Shown here in pieces: positions 15,223-23,400 of a stretch of DNA of 32,268 nucleotides. The notes under the pieces were generated by a model, which was not told the DNA's origin, made no database searches, and worked only from the letters and a program-made list of their open reading frames with translations. Location of the stretch: positions 32,913 through 65,180 of the forward strand of contig DHQI01000074.1 in the NCBI GenBank assembly GCA_002408065.1, given 5' to 3'. Position 1 is the first letter of the stretch; every line of letters starts with the position of its first letter. The stretch comes from Bacteroidales bacterium UBA5342 (GTDB lineage: Bacteria > Bacteroidota > Bacteroidia > Bacteroidales > UBA5342). The position numbers and the translations under genes were made by a program.

Positions 15223-17448
15223 ATGAATAATACTCCGGCTAAAAAGGGCTTTGGAACTATGGAGGTCTTTGTGACCTCAATATCTACCATCTTAGGCGCT
15301 ATCCTCTTTCTGCGTTTTGGGTGGGCTGTTGGCAACCTTGGTCTGGTAAAAACACTTATCATTATACTATTAGGACACTTGGTCACCATCCCAACAGCAC
15401 TGGCCGTAGCAGAGCTATCCACCAACCAAAAAGTACTGGGCGGCGGAGCTTATTTTATCATATCCCGCTCCTTTGGCCTCAACATTGGGGCAGCAGTGGG
15501 CATATCGCTTTACTTCTCGCAAGCGGTAAGTGTTGCCTTTTACATCATCGCTTTTTCAGAGGCTTTTGCACCGGTTTTCGACTGGCTCGGAGCTAACTAC
15601 GGTTGGCACTTCACCGATATATGGCGCGTACGCATTGTCAGTCTTCCCACCATGGCACTCTTGGCTGCTGTGGTATTGAAACGCGGAGCCAATGTGGGTA
15701 TGAAGGTCCTTTATTTTGTAGCAGCCCTCATCGGTGTAGCCATTATTATGTTCTTAATGGGCAAACCAGCCGAAGAACCACTCTTCAACGCAGTAAACAA
15801 AGGCATAGCTGATCCTGAAGACTTTTTCATCGTTTTGGCCATCATCTTCCCGGCCTTTACGGGCTTGGCAGCAGGCCTAGGGCTATCCGGCGAACTAAAG
15901 GATCCGCAAAAATCTATTCCACGAGGCACACTCATTGCCACGTTTGTAGGTATGATTGTATATGTTATTGTAGCCTATAAACTAGCTATTTCAGCAACAC
16001 CTTACGAGCTCTCCAGTGATTATCTGATCATGTCTAAAATCGCTATTTGGGGACCAATTATTCCTATCGGATTAGCGGCTGCCTCACTGTCTTCAGCAAT
16101 TGGTTCTATTTTGGTTGCACCACGTACGCTACAAGCTATCGGAGCCGACGACATCTTCAAAAGCCAGCGTCTCAACCGCTTTTTTGCCCAAACAAAAGGC
16201 AGCAACGAAGAGCCACAAAATGCCAACCTCGCAAGCATCATCATTGCTTTTGTGGTGGTCTTTATGGGCAGTATCGACTCAGTAGCCGAAATTATCTCGA
16301 TGTTCTTTATGATCACTTACGGCTCTATCTGCCTGGTATCATTACTGGAAAATTTTGCCGCTGACCCTTCGTACCGTCCTACCTTCCATACCCGTTGGCC
16401 GCTTTCTCTGATTGGGGCTTTCAGTTCATTCTGGTTTATGTTTCAGATGAACCAGCTCTACGCTATCTATGCCGTCATTGCGATGAGCATTATTTATATC
16501 ATCGTGTCGCGCGGCAATAAAGAAAACGGCTTCGCCAAACTCTTCCGTGGCGTTATCTTCCAGCTAAGCCGCCAGCTACAAATTATGGCCCAACGCACCA
16601 GCAAAGAGGACAAAAATGAAGAATGGCGTCCTTTTGCTATCTGTATTTCGGAAGATACTTTTGGCGCTCACAGTGGATTCACACTACTAAGCTGGATATC
16701 TCACCGTTATGGCTTTGGCACATACATCCATTACATCAAAGGACTATTGAATAAAGATACAACCAACGAATCAGAAAAGGTACTGGATAACCTGATACAG
16801 ATGGCAGATGACGAGAAAAACAAAATGTACCTGGATACCATCATCTCACCGAGTTACACCTCAGCCATTGCGCAAAGCATACAGTTGACGGGTATCTCAG
16901 GAAAAAGCAATAACCTGATCTTGTTCGATTATAACCTAGGACAAAAAGAATCATTAGAGCACGTGATTAATAATTACCCAATGATTCACGATGCAGGTTT
17001 TGATATCTGCGTACTCAATACCAACATCAAAGGTTTTAGTAATAAAAAAGAAGTACAAATATGGATAACACCAGATGATTACGAAGATGCTAACCTGATG
17101 ATTCTGCTGGCCTACATCATCACAGGTCACCCGGACTGGAAACGACCTAGAATTAAAATCAATGCCCTGTATCGCGAAGCCGAACTGAAAGAAAAACAGC
17201 AGGAACTCAAAACGATGATAAGCACCGGACGTATTCCAATATCAGAAAATAACATCGAAGTAGTGGCGCTAAAAGAAGATGGTAACGTTAAACGCCTCAT
17301 ACAGAAAAAATCGACCAATGCAGATTTGGTCATTCTCGGTTTTCAGAAAAAAAACATCACAGACAAAGGGGTAGAAATATTTAGCGGCTATGATAGCCTA
17401 TGTAATGTGCTATTTGTAAACTCCAACCGTAAAAAAGAGATTAAGTAA
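15223..17448 (+). CDS. APC-superfamily transporter resembling SLC12 cation-chloride cotransporters
   Basis: 741 residues. About 12 membrane segments occupy residues 10-435, starting with TSISTILGAILFLRFGWAVG, close to the first helix of NKCC/KCC proteins, followed by LAVAELSTNQKVLGGGAYFIISRSFG and, near residue 210, FPAFTGLAAGLGLSGELKDPQKSIPRG, a motif shared by SLC12 and amino-acid permeases. Residues ~440-741 form a soluble C-terminal region with two alpha/beta parts (ADLVILGFQKKN near the end), as in SLC12 C-terminal domains. Likely role: secondary transport of cations with chloride, or of amino acids, at the inner membrane. Substrate cannot be decided. It lies divergent from rpsF, with an MFS gene 151 bp downstream. 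Confidence 0.8.
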   Translation: MNNTPAKKGFGTMEVFVTSISTILGAILFLRFGWAVGNLGLVKTLIIILLGHLVTIPTALAVAELSTNQKVLGGGAYFIISRSFGLNIGAAVGISLYFSQAVSVAFYIIAFSEAFAPVFDWLGANYGWHFTDIWRVRIVSLPTMALLAAVVLKRGANVGMKVLYFVAALIGVAIIMFLMGKPAEEPLFNAVNKGIADPEDFFIVLAIIFPAFTGLAAGLGLSGELKDPQKSIPRGTLIATFVGMIVYVIVAYKLAISATPYELSSDYLIMSKIAIWGPIIPIGLAAASLSSAIGSILVAPRTLQAIGADDIFKSQRLNRFFAQTKGSNEEPQNANLASIIIAFVVVFMGSIDSVAEIISMFFMITYGSICLVSLLENFAADPSYRPTFHTRWPLSLIGAFSSFWFMFQMNQLYAIYAVIAMSIIYIIVSRGNKENGFAKLFRGVIFQLSRQLQIMAQRTSKEDKNEEWRPFAICISEDTFGAHSGFTLLSWISHRYGFGTYIHYIKGLLNKDTTNESEKVLDNLIQMADDEKNKMYLDTIISPSYTSAIAQSIQLTGISGKSNNLILFDYNLGQKESLEHVINNYPMIHDAGFDICVLNTNIKGFSNKKEVQIWITPDDYEDANLMILLAYIITGHPDWKRPRIKINALYREAELKEKQQELKTMISTGRIPISENNIEVVALKEDGNVKRLIQKKSTNADLVILGFQKKNITDKGVEIFSGYDSLCNVLFVNSNRKKEIK

Positions 17449-17599
17449 TTTAAAAATTATTGATTCAATATTCCTTATTTTATCCAAAACCTGCTTTGCG
17501 CAAAGACACAATTGCTTATTGAGTTTGTTGTAGGTGTGGAATTACGCTTCTTCACAACGCCTTTTTCAAAAAAAAACGTTTCACAAAGACCCAAACACA

Positions 17600-18796
17600 A
17601 TGATTCTAAACAAGAACCATAAATTATTCACCCCTATCCTCACCGTAGTATTAGCTATCTTAGTAGCGCTTTCGCCCTTTGCCATTGACACCTACCTGGT
17701 GGCTATGCCTGACATGGCGGCATTTTTTGGTGTTAAAATAAATATTATACAGCTAACCATCACACTGTATTTTCTGGGTTTTGCCATTGGCAACTTTTTT
17801 GGAGGTCCTATGACAGATGCTTTTGGCCGTAAAACCATTGCCCTTACAGGAATCAGCATCTATGGCCTTTCGGCCTTTTTTATTACCATTAGTCCTAGTA
17901 TCGAATGGGTCCTTGCCCTAAGAATACTACAAGCTTTTGGAGGAGGCTTTGCCACCGTCACAGCTAATGTGATAGTACGCGATATGTACGAAGGACGTCA
18001 GGTAGCACGCATCATCACTATTATGTCGATGATAATGATGCTGGCACCTCTGTTTGCTCCGGTAATCGGAACCTTTTTGCTACAGCATTACGAATGGAAA
18101 GGCATCTTTTCATTTCTTTACCTCTTTGCCATTTTTATCTTTACCCTTCTGTTTCTCTTAGTCCCGGAAACGCGCCCCAAAAATCTGATTACAAAAAAAA
18201 TAAACAGATCACAGCTCATCGATAAATACAAGGTCTTTTTCTCTGACCCCTTATCGGTTATTTTGATGTTTTCCATTAGCTTTTCTATGGCTGGTCTTTA
18301 CGTTTTCCTGTCAACTTCTTCTTTTGTATTTCTGGAGTATTTCGGTGCACCTGCCGCGCATTTCCCGATGATTTTTGGAGGCATTATCAGTCTGAATATA
18401 GCCATGTCTTTACTCAACACCTTCTTGCTTAAACGCTTCACGCCACGTCAAATACTTCACGTAGGGCTTCTCATACAACTAACAGCCGGCCTCGCATTGT
18501 TTGTGCAAACAGCAGCAAACCTCCAGAGCATTTACACGATCTTTGTCAACCTGATGTTTTTTATCGGAAGTCTGGGATTGATTTATGGTAATGGCAGTGC
18601 AGCCATCCTCAATATCAACCCTAAAGTGAGTGGTTCAGCTAATGCTACCTTGGGCATCACACGTTTCCTTATTAGCTTTGTGATTGGCAGTTTGCTATCC
18701 ATCTTTCAGAGTAATAACCTGCTACCTATTATGGTCACCATGATGTGCTGCTCTCTGATAGCCAATGGTCTTTATTTCTGGATACGCAAACAATAA
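17600..18796 (+). CDS. MFS transporter, Bcr/CflA (drug resistance) family
   Basis: 398 residues from ATG 17600 (MILNKNHKLFTPILTVVLAI); an in-frame ATG at 17534 would add a polar, low-complexity extension and is rejected. Twelve hydrophobic segments are visible. The first two carry the family pattern ALSPFAIDTYLVAMPDMA and the motif A loop GGPMTDAFGRKTIALTG; a later RILQAFGGGFATVTANVIVRDMYEG matches the DHA1 (Bcr/CflA) group, which exports antibiotics or small metabolites by proton antiport. The specific substrate is unknown. It may be read together with the upstream transporter, as no terminator is visible between them. Confidence 0.85.
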   Translation: MILNKNHKLFTPILTVVLAILVALSPFAIDTYLVAMPDMAAFFGVKINIIQLTITLYFLGFAIGNFFGGPMTDAFGRKTIALTGISIYGLSAFFITISPSIEWVLALRILQAFGGGFATVTANVIVRDMYEGRQVARIITIMSMIMMLAPLFAPVIGTFLLQHYEWKGIFSFLYLFAIFIFTLLFLLVPETRPKNLITKKINRSQLIDKYKVFFSDPLSVILMFSISFSMAGLYVFLSTSSFVFLEYFGAPAAHFPMIFGGIISLNIAMSLLNTFLLKRFTPRQILHVGLLIQLTAGLALFVQTAANLQSIYTIFVNLMFFIGSLGLIYGNGSAAILNINPKVSGSANATLGITRFLISFVIGSLLSIFQSNNLLPIMVTMMCCSLIANGLYFWIRKQ

Positions 18797-18954
18797 ATGG
18801 CTCATAATATACGTATTGCCTTTTAAAGGATGGTTAAATGTAACATTATTATTTCCTGGTTCATAATTTCTTATCACAAGGAATGTAAGAAAACTTTTAG
18901 AATTCATTCATCACCCCCATAAGCAGCAACAGCCTTAACAAAACGGCGTGGTAC
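18797..18954. other. Intergenic region after the MFS gene
   Basis: AT-rich sequence without a supported gene. No clear terminator for the MFS gene was found; CCTTTTAAAGG near 18820 is a short palindrome without a T-run. Confidence 0.3.
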
Positions 18955-18996
18955 ATAAAAACAAAACACCCCTGTTTCATGATATGAAACAAGGGG
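18955..18996 (-). terminator. Terminator of the phosphohexomutase gene
   Basis: On the minus strand CCCCTTGTTTCAT (18996-18984) pairs with ATGAAACAGGGG (18980-18969), with one bulged base and a 3-nt loop, followed by a T-rich run. It lies about 135 bp after the mutase stop codon. Confidence 0.8.
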
Positions 18997-19015
18997 TTAT
19001 GTTTAAATTCTCCAC

Positions 19016-19121
19016 CTTCGATACACATAGCTCCTACAAGTCGCTATGCACTCAGGCATCGGCCTCACTGCAAAACAGAGGTGGCTAAGCGATTCCGATA
19101 GATATCGGAATTGTATCGAAG
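19016..19121 (-). other. Structured 3' UTR element of the phosphohexomutase gene
   Basis: A 10-bp perfect outer inverted repeat CTTCGATACA (19016-19025) / TGTATCGAAG (19112-19121) encloses a perfect hairpin ATTCCGATA/TATCGGAAT with a 2-nt loop (19092-19111), CATAGC/GCTATG (19026-19048) and AGGC/GCCT (around 19054-19066). The whole lies between the mutase stop and its terminator. It resembles a multi-branched RNA or a dispersed palindromic repeat. No known RNA family was recognised. Confidence 0.45.
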
Positions 19122-19129
19122 CCCCGGTC

Positions 19130-20881
19130 TTAAACCAGTTTAAGATCTTTAGCAATAGCCTCCACTTTTGCATCAGCCTTAGCTTCGGCATCGCGGTACG
19201 CTTCGTTACTTGCCAACTCACCTTTCACTTCCATATAGAATTTAATCTTAGGCTCTGTTCCCGAAGGACGTACCGACACCTTAGAACCATCCTCAGTAAA
19301 GAATTGAAGCACATCAGAAGTGGCAGGGAAATCCAATTTCTCTACATCACCGGTTTCCGTGTTTTTAGTCGTAAGTGCCAAATAATCTTTTATCAAAGTC
19401 ACCTTAGACCCCGCCAAAGTCTTAGGCGCTTCGTTGCGCATATCCACCATCATCTGACGGATCTCATCAGCACCTTCTTTACCTTTACGAACAATGTAGA
19501 TCATTTTCTCTTTTGAATAACCATATTCCAGGTAGATGTTTTGTAGCAATTCGTACAGAGAAAAACCTTTGTCCTTGGCCCACGCAGTCATCTCGGCAAA
19601 CATAGCACAAGCCGAAACAGCATCTTTATCGCGAACGAAATCCTGACACAAGAAACCAAAGCTCTCTTCGCCACCACAGATATATTTTTTCTTTCCTTCG
19701 AAACCTTTAATCACCGAAGCAATCCATTTGAAACCAGTATAACAATCATGAGACTCTACCCCGTTAGCTTCAGCTACTTCTTTCAATAGTTCAGTAGAAA
19801 CGATGGTTTTCACAAAGAACTCATTGCCTGTAATCAAACCATTTTCTTTCCACTTAGTAATCATATAATAGGTCAGAAGTAAAGCCGTTTGGTTACCGTT
19901 AACCAAAATCCACTCACCTTTATCATCCTTCATAGCTACACCAATACGGTCAGAGTCAGGATCCGTTGCCATCACTATGTCAGCGTCTGTTTCTTTTGCT
20001 TTCGCAATAGCCAACTCAAGTGCAGCGGGCTCTTCCGGGTTAGGCGAAACCACCGTCGGGAAGTTACCGCTTACCACATCTTGCTCCTCGACGTGTATCA
20101 CATTTTCAAAGCCAAAGGCTTTCAAGGCCATAGGCACCAACTTAACACCGGTACCGTGTATTGGTGTGTACACAATTTTAAGGTCTTTGTTGTTAACAAC
20201 AGCCTCAGGCGAAAGTGACAAACCTGCTACACGGTCAATGTAAGTCTTGTCCATTTCTTCTCCAAGAATCTCAATCAGGTCGTTGTTCCCTTGAAATTTG
20301 ATATCATCGATAGAGGCAATGGCTTCCACTTCTGCTATTATATTTTTATCGTGAGGCATTAATACCTGCGCACCATCCTCCCAGTAAGCTTTGTAACCGT
20401 TGTATTCTTTAGGGTTGTGCGATGCGGTCAGGATGATACCACTCTGACATCCCAGCTCACGAATAGCGAAAGACATCTCCGGCGTAGGGCGAAGCGACTC
20501 AAACAAGTACACTTTTATACCATTAGCCGAGAAAATATCCGCTGAAATTTTAGAAAACTTCTCACTGTTGTTACGGCAATCGTAACCAATACAAACTGAA
20601 ATCTGCTCTTTGTCAGGAAAAGACTTCAACAAATAGTTTGAAAGTCCCTGTGTAGCAGCGCCTACAGTATAAATATTCATACGGTTGGTTCCTGCGCCCA
20701 TAATACCGCGCAAACCACCGGTTCCGAATTCAAGATCACGGTAAAAAGCATCAATCAAAGGCGCTTTATCCTCTGCCTCTAACAAGGCTTTTACTTCTGC
20801 TTTTGTTTCAGCATCATAGTTACCTTCCAACCACTGTTCGGCGCGGGCAACGACTTCATTTAATAGTTCTTTATCACTCAT
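19130..20881 (-). CDS. Phosphoglucomutase/phosphomannomutase (alpha-D-phosphohexomutase)
   Basis: 583 residues of the large PGM2-like group common in Bacteroidota. It interconverts hexose 1- and 6-phosphates, linking glycolysis to nucleotide-sugar synthesis such as UDP-glucose for Ugd. The four active-site motifs are intact: TASHNPKEYNG with phosphoserine Ser154, the metal loop DPDSDR (Asp307, 309, 311), GGEESFG (403-409) and RPSGTEPKIKFY near the C terminus. The N-terminal FGTGGLRGIMGAGTNRMN is typical of this group. The gene is monocistronic, with a -7 element 39 bp upstream, a structured 3' UTR and a terminator. Glucose versus mannose preference cannot be read from sequence. Confidence 0.93.
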   Translation of the reverse strand: MSDKELLNEVVARAEQWLEGNYDAETKAEVKALLEAEDKAPLIDAFYRDLEFGTGGLRGIMGAGTNRMNIYTVGAATQGLSNYLLKSFPDKEQISVCIGYDCRNNSEKFSKISADIFSANGIKVYLFESLRPTPEMSFAIRELGCQSGIILTASHNPKEYNGYKAYWEDGAQVLMPHDKNIIAEVEAIASIDDIKFQGNNDLIEILGEEMDKTYIDRVAGLSLSPEAVVNNKDLKIVYTPIHGTGVKLVPMALKAFGFENVIHVEEQDVVSGNFPTVVSPNPEEPAALELAIAKAKETDADIVMATDPDSDRIGVAMKDDKGEWILVNGNQTALLLTYYMITKWKENGLITGNEFFVKTIVSTELLKEVAEANGVESHDCYTGFKWIASVIKGFEGKKKYICGGEESFGFLCQDFVRDKDAVSACAMFAEMTAWAKDKGFSLYELLQNIYLEYGYSKEKMIYIVRKGKEGADEIRQMMVDMRNEAPKTLAGSKVTLIKDYLALTTKNTETGDVEKLDFPATSDVLQFFTEDGSKVSVRPSGTEPKIKFYMEVKGELASNEAYRDAEAKADAKVEAIAKDLKLV

Positions 20882-20919
20882 TTTATATAGTGTTTATTGG
20901 GTTTCAATTTTTGGAGATG

Positions 20920-20927
20920 CAAAAGTA
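20920..20927 (-). promoter_or_regulatory. -7 promoter element of the phosphohexomutase gene
   Basis: Minus-strand TACTTTTG matches TAnnTTTG, with an ATTG about 22 bp upstream as an imperfect -33. A 10-bp inverted repeat at 20940-20965 overlaps the -33 area and may be an operator. Confidence 0.55.
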
Positions 20928-21119
20928 GTATTTTTTGAGGAGAGTGATACAATACTATTGCTCTCTTATTACCTTCCAGACGCGATTATTTGTACTAAGC
21001 ACCGAGAGCTCGAGAAAATTATCGTGTCTCATTAATTCGCCCCCTTTGTCACCCAAAATCCCCATCCGCCACACCTAAGGCCAAAGCCTAAGGGTAAACC
21101 ATCAAAAAGCAATCTAAAT

Positions 21120-21150
21120 TTTGTAAATCTGAAAAACCACTTTATATTTG
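21120..21150 (+). promoter_or_regulatory. Consensus promoter upstream of the arginine catabolic operon
   Basis: TTTG (21120-21123), a 19-bp spacer, then TATATTTG (21143-21150), matching both Bacteroidota elements. Transcription is expected from about 21156, giving a long leader of ~280 nt before the first enzyme gene and only ~17 nt before the small frame at 21173. Confidence 0.75.
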
Positions 21151-21172
21151 GCACGGAAATTTATCGAAAAAG

Positions 21173-21229
21173 ATGTTTAAACCGAATTACATATCTTTAA
21201 ATACTGCGGAAGCAGCTGCTTACAAATAA
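21173..21229 (+). CDS. Possible 18-residue leader peptide
   Basis: ATG 21173 to TAA 21229 encodes MFKPNYISLNTAEAAAYK. It begins about 17 nt after the predicted transcription start and is preceded by a purine-rich GAAAAAG. It has no run of arginine codons, so it is not a simple amino-acid-counting attenuator; it ends AEAAAYK. The codons for AEAA overlap the palindrome AAGCAGCTGCTT (21210-21221), and the stop codon is within the 5' arm of a downstream stem. It could be a regulatory leader, a small protein or chance. Confidence 0.4.
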   Translation: MFKPNYISLNTAEAAAYK

Positions 21230-21322
21230 GCATTTCCTATGGGTGGCCTCTACTCCTATAGCCATCAATCCATACCTTGTGTCTCATTCCTGAGGCTTAT
21301 TTTATTTTGATATTTTAATTTT
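21210..21322 (+). promoter_or_regulatory. Candidate attenuator in the arginine operon leader
   Basis: AAATAAGC (21224-21231) can pair with GCTTATTT (21295-21302), followed by a T-rich run to 21322, a long-loop terminator-like fold. The same 5' arm can instead form the local hairpin GCTTA (21218-21222)/TAAGC (21227-21231), and GCTTA is also part of the palindrome AAGCAGCTGCTT. Between them GGTGGC/GCCATC (21242-21266) makes another hairpin. Competing folds at the end of a leader peptide are what an attenuator needs, but the stems are short and there is no proof of function. Confidence 0.35.
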
Positions 21323-21434
21323 TGAATAGTACTGTAAGTGCAGATCTATTCTAGAATTTCGATCTATCTATTCATATAACCCTATGGTTGACAATGCTAT
21401 GACATCGTCATTTCCCAGGGCACATATTATTTTT

Positions 21435-22358
21435 ATGATTCTCAATATTAACAACGAAACAGACCGGCTTAAAGCTGTTGTGCTGGGGCAACCCGGCTCT
21501 TTGGGGGCAGCACCGACTCTGGAACAGGCCTATGATGCCAAATCCTACGAGTCGGTTAAAAAAGGCACCTACCCCAACGAGGGCGCTGTTTACAAAGAAA
21601 TGTCAGCGTTCGAAAACATCTTATTGAAGTACGATGTGCAAGTATACCGCCCCTGGGCTATCGACAATTGCAATCAGGTCTTTGCCCGCGATGTGGGCTT
21701 TGTAATCGACGACAAAATCATCAACTCCAACATCATACCTGATCGTGAGGATGAGAAAGAAGCCTACGCCGTAGTCTATGACCAAATTGCTTACAACAAA
21801 ATCTACAACCTGCCGGAGCATGCTCACGTGGAAGGCGGCGATGTGGTACTGTATGGCAACACCATCTTTGTGGGCTTGTACACAGAGGATGATTATCCCA
21901 ATTACAAAACAGCCCGTACCAACAGGAAAGCTTTCGACTTTCTGTGCGAACTATTCCCGGATAAGCAATTCATTCCGCTGGAACTAAAGAAACACGACAC
22001 CGACCCACGCCTGGGTATCCTGCACTTGGACTGCACCTTTATGCCGGTGAATGGCAACAAAGCAATTATTTACAAGGACGGATTTCGCTTTGAAAAAGAC
22101 TACCAAAAACTGGTGAACATTTTTGGCAAAGACAACATCTTTGAAATCACGCAGGAAGAAATGTATTATATGAATACCAACGTGTTTTCCATCTCGCCCC
22201 AAGTGGTGGTAAGCGAAGAGCGCTTTACCCGTCTTAACGATTTTATGGAAAGCAACTGGGGCATGACTGTAGAGCGTGTGCCCTATCACGAGATATCCAA
22301 AATGGGTGGACTTTTGCGCTGTTCCACTTTACCTTTGATACGCTCTGTTGAATCTTGA
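21435..22358 (+). CDS. Arginine deiminase-like / amidinotransferase-family hydrolase
   Basis: 307 residues from ATG 21435 (MILNINNETDRLKAVVLGQP); the in-frame ATG 17 codons upstream adds a non-conserved stretch. It belongs to the guanidino-group modifying superfamily (arginine deiminase, DDAH, amidinotransferases). Active-site elements: ARDVGFVI (Arg85-Asp86), HVEGGD (Glu133-Asp136), HLDC (His197) and the nucleophile Cys296 in GGLLRCSTLPLIR. In context with CtlX and RocD, hydrolysis of arginine to citrulline and ammonia is the best guess; dimethylarginine hydrolysis or amidino transfer are alternatives. The stop codon is inside a 7-bp tandem repeat, and ctlX follows after 43 bp. Confidence 0.82.
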   Translation: MILNINNETDRLKAVVLGQPGSLGAAPTLEQAYDAKSYESVKKGTYPNEGAVYKEMSAFENILLKYDVQVYRPWAIDNCNQVFARDVGFVIDDKIINSNIIPDREDEKEAYAVVYDQIAYNKIYNLPEHAHVEGGDVVLYGNTIFVGLYTEDDYPNYKTARTNRKAFDFLCELFPDKQFIPLELKKHDTDPRLGILHLDCTFMPVNGNKAIIYKDGFRFEKDYQKLVNIFGKDNIFEITQEEMYYMNTNVFSISPQVVVSEERFTRLNDFMESNWGMTVERVPYHEISKMGGLLRCSTLPLIRSVES

Positions 22359-22396
22359 ATTTTGAATCTTGAATTTTGAATCTTGAATTTTGAATT
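22348..22396. repeat. Seven-copy heptamer tandem repeat (TTGAATY)
   Basis: TTGAATC and TTGAATT alternate for three pairs, followed by one more TTGAATT, with no interruptions (7 x 7 bp). It begins within the last codons of the upstream gene, includes its TGA stop (22356-22358), and ends 5 bp before the ctlX ATG (22402). Copy number should be prone to slippage and would change the spacing between the two genes. Confidence 0.97.
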
Positions 22397-22401
22397 AACA
22401 A

Positions 22402-23328
22402 ATGTATAAACAAGTCACCAATACACTACTAATGATAGAACCGGTCGCTTTTGGCTACAATGCAGAAACGGCTGGAAACAACTATTTCCAGCAAAAAGAT
22501 GAAAATGCACCAGAGCAAATTCAGGCAAAAGCTTTAGCTGAGTTTAAAGCTATGGTACAGCTTCTTAAAGATAAAAACCTGAATATAATCACCGTAAAAG
22601 ACACCATAGAACCTCACACACCGGACGCTATCTTTCCTAACAATTGGATTTCTTTTCACGAAGAAGGTGTCATTGCCTTTTTTCCGATGTATGCCGTAAA
22701 CCGACGTCACGAGCGACGCACCGATCTGATTGAAAACATCAACGCACGTGGATTTCATTTTACAGAACTGAATAACTACACCACCTACGAGGATGAAAAT
22801 CGCTACTTGGAAGGCACCGGCAGTATGATACTAGACCGCCGCATGCGCATTGCCTACGCTGCTATTTCTGAAAGAACTGACCGGGAGCTTTTTGAAGAAT
22901 TCTGCAAAGATTTCAACTTTAAACCCTGTGCCTTTAGTGCCAACCAAAGCGTGGACGAACAACGCCTGCCCATCTACCACACCAATGTGATGATGACTGT
23001 AGCCGAAGAGTATGTAGTGCTTTGTCTCAGCGCTATTGATGATGCCGAAGAACGTCAAAATGTGATTCGCACCATCGAAAAAACAGGTAAAGTGATTGTA
23101 GAAATCAACGAAGAACAAATGCACCACTTTGCCGGCAATATGCTGCAGGTAAAAAACAACGACGGCATCCCCTATTTGGTCATGTCCGAAACAGCTTACA
23201 AATCTTTAACTAAGGAGCAAACAGAACAACTAAAATCATTTAACGACATCATAACACCAGCCGTACCGACCATAGAAAAATATGGTGGCGGCAGCGTGCG
23301 CTGTATGATGGCCGAGATTTTTGGATAA
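22402..23328 (+). CDS. ctlX: Arginine deiminase-related protein, CtlX-type citrulline hydrolase
   Basis: 308 residues of the arginine deiminase-related group that includes citrulline ureidase/CtlX, which hydrolyses citrulline to ornithine, CO2 and ammonia. Conserved sites: TPDAIFPNNWISFH (Asp75), LEGTGSMILDR (Glu137), IYHTNVMM (His193), HFAGNML and the nucleophile Cys301 in GGGSVRCMMAEIF. RefSeq-type annotation uses CtlX for this family; the enzymatic role here is inferred from the family and from rocD directly downstream. The start at ATG 22402 gives MYKQVTNTLLMIEP, as usual for the family. The two deiminase-fold proteins in tandem differ clearly and are not a recent duplication. Confidence 0.82.
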   Translation: MYKQVTNTLLMIEPVAFGYNAETAGNNYFQQKDENAPEQIQAKALAEFKAMVQLLKDKNLNIITVKDTIEPHTPDAIFPNNWISFHEEGVIAFFPMYAVNRRHERRTDLIENINARGFHFTELNNYTTYEDENRYLEGTGSMILDRRMRIAYAAISERTDRELFEEFCKDFNFKPCAFSANQSVDEQRLPIYHTNVMMTVAEEYVVLCLSAIDDAEERQNVIRTIEKTGKVIVEINEEQMHHFAGNMLQVKNNDGIPYLVMSETAYKSLTKEQTEQLKSFNDIITPAVPTIEKYGGGSVRCMMAEIFG

Positions 23329-23346
23329 AAAAGATTAATAATAGTC

Positions 23347-23380
23347 ATTGTAAAGACGCTATTAATCGCGTCTCCACAAT
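23347..23380. repeat. REP-like palindrome upstream of rocD
   Basis: ATTGT (23347-23351), AGACGC (23354-23359), a core containing ATTAAT, GCGTCT (23368-23373) and ACAAT (23376-23380) form a 34-bp near-perfect palindrome with a 2x2 internal mismatch. I recall similar GACGC-ATTAAT-GCGTC palindromes as dispersed repeats in Bacteroidota; copy number here cannot be checked. It lies 20 bp before the rocD ATG. Confidence 0.65.
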
Positions 23381-23400
23381 AACATAAAAAACACAAAACG

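Noticed and set aside
20940..20965. Inverted repeat GAGAGTGATA/TATTGCTCTC near the phosphohexomutase promoter
   Set aside because: Noted as a possible operator only; it relies on two G-U pairs in plus-strand RNA, where no gene is read, so an RNA role is unlikely.
20966..21119. Gene or repeat in the phosphohexomutase / arginine operon spacer
   Set aside because: Short palindromes (CGAGAGCTCG) and a repeated CCTAAGG are present, but no frame, repeat array or known RNA can be supported.
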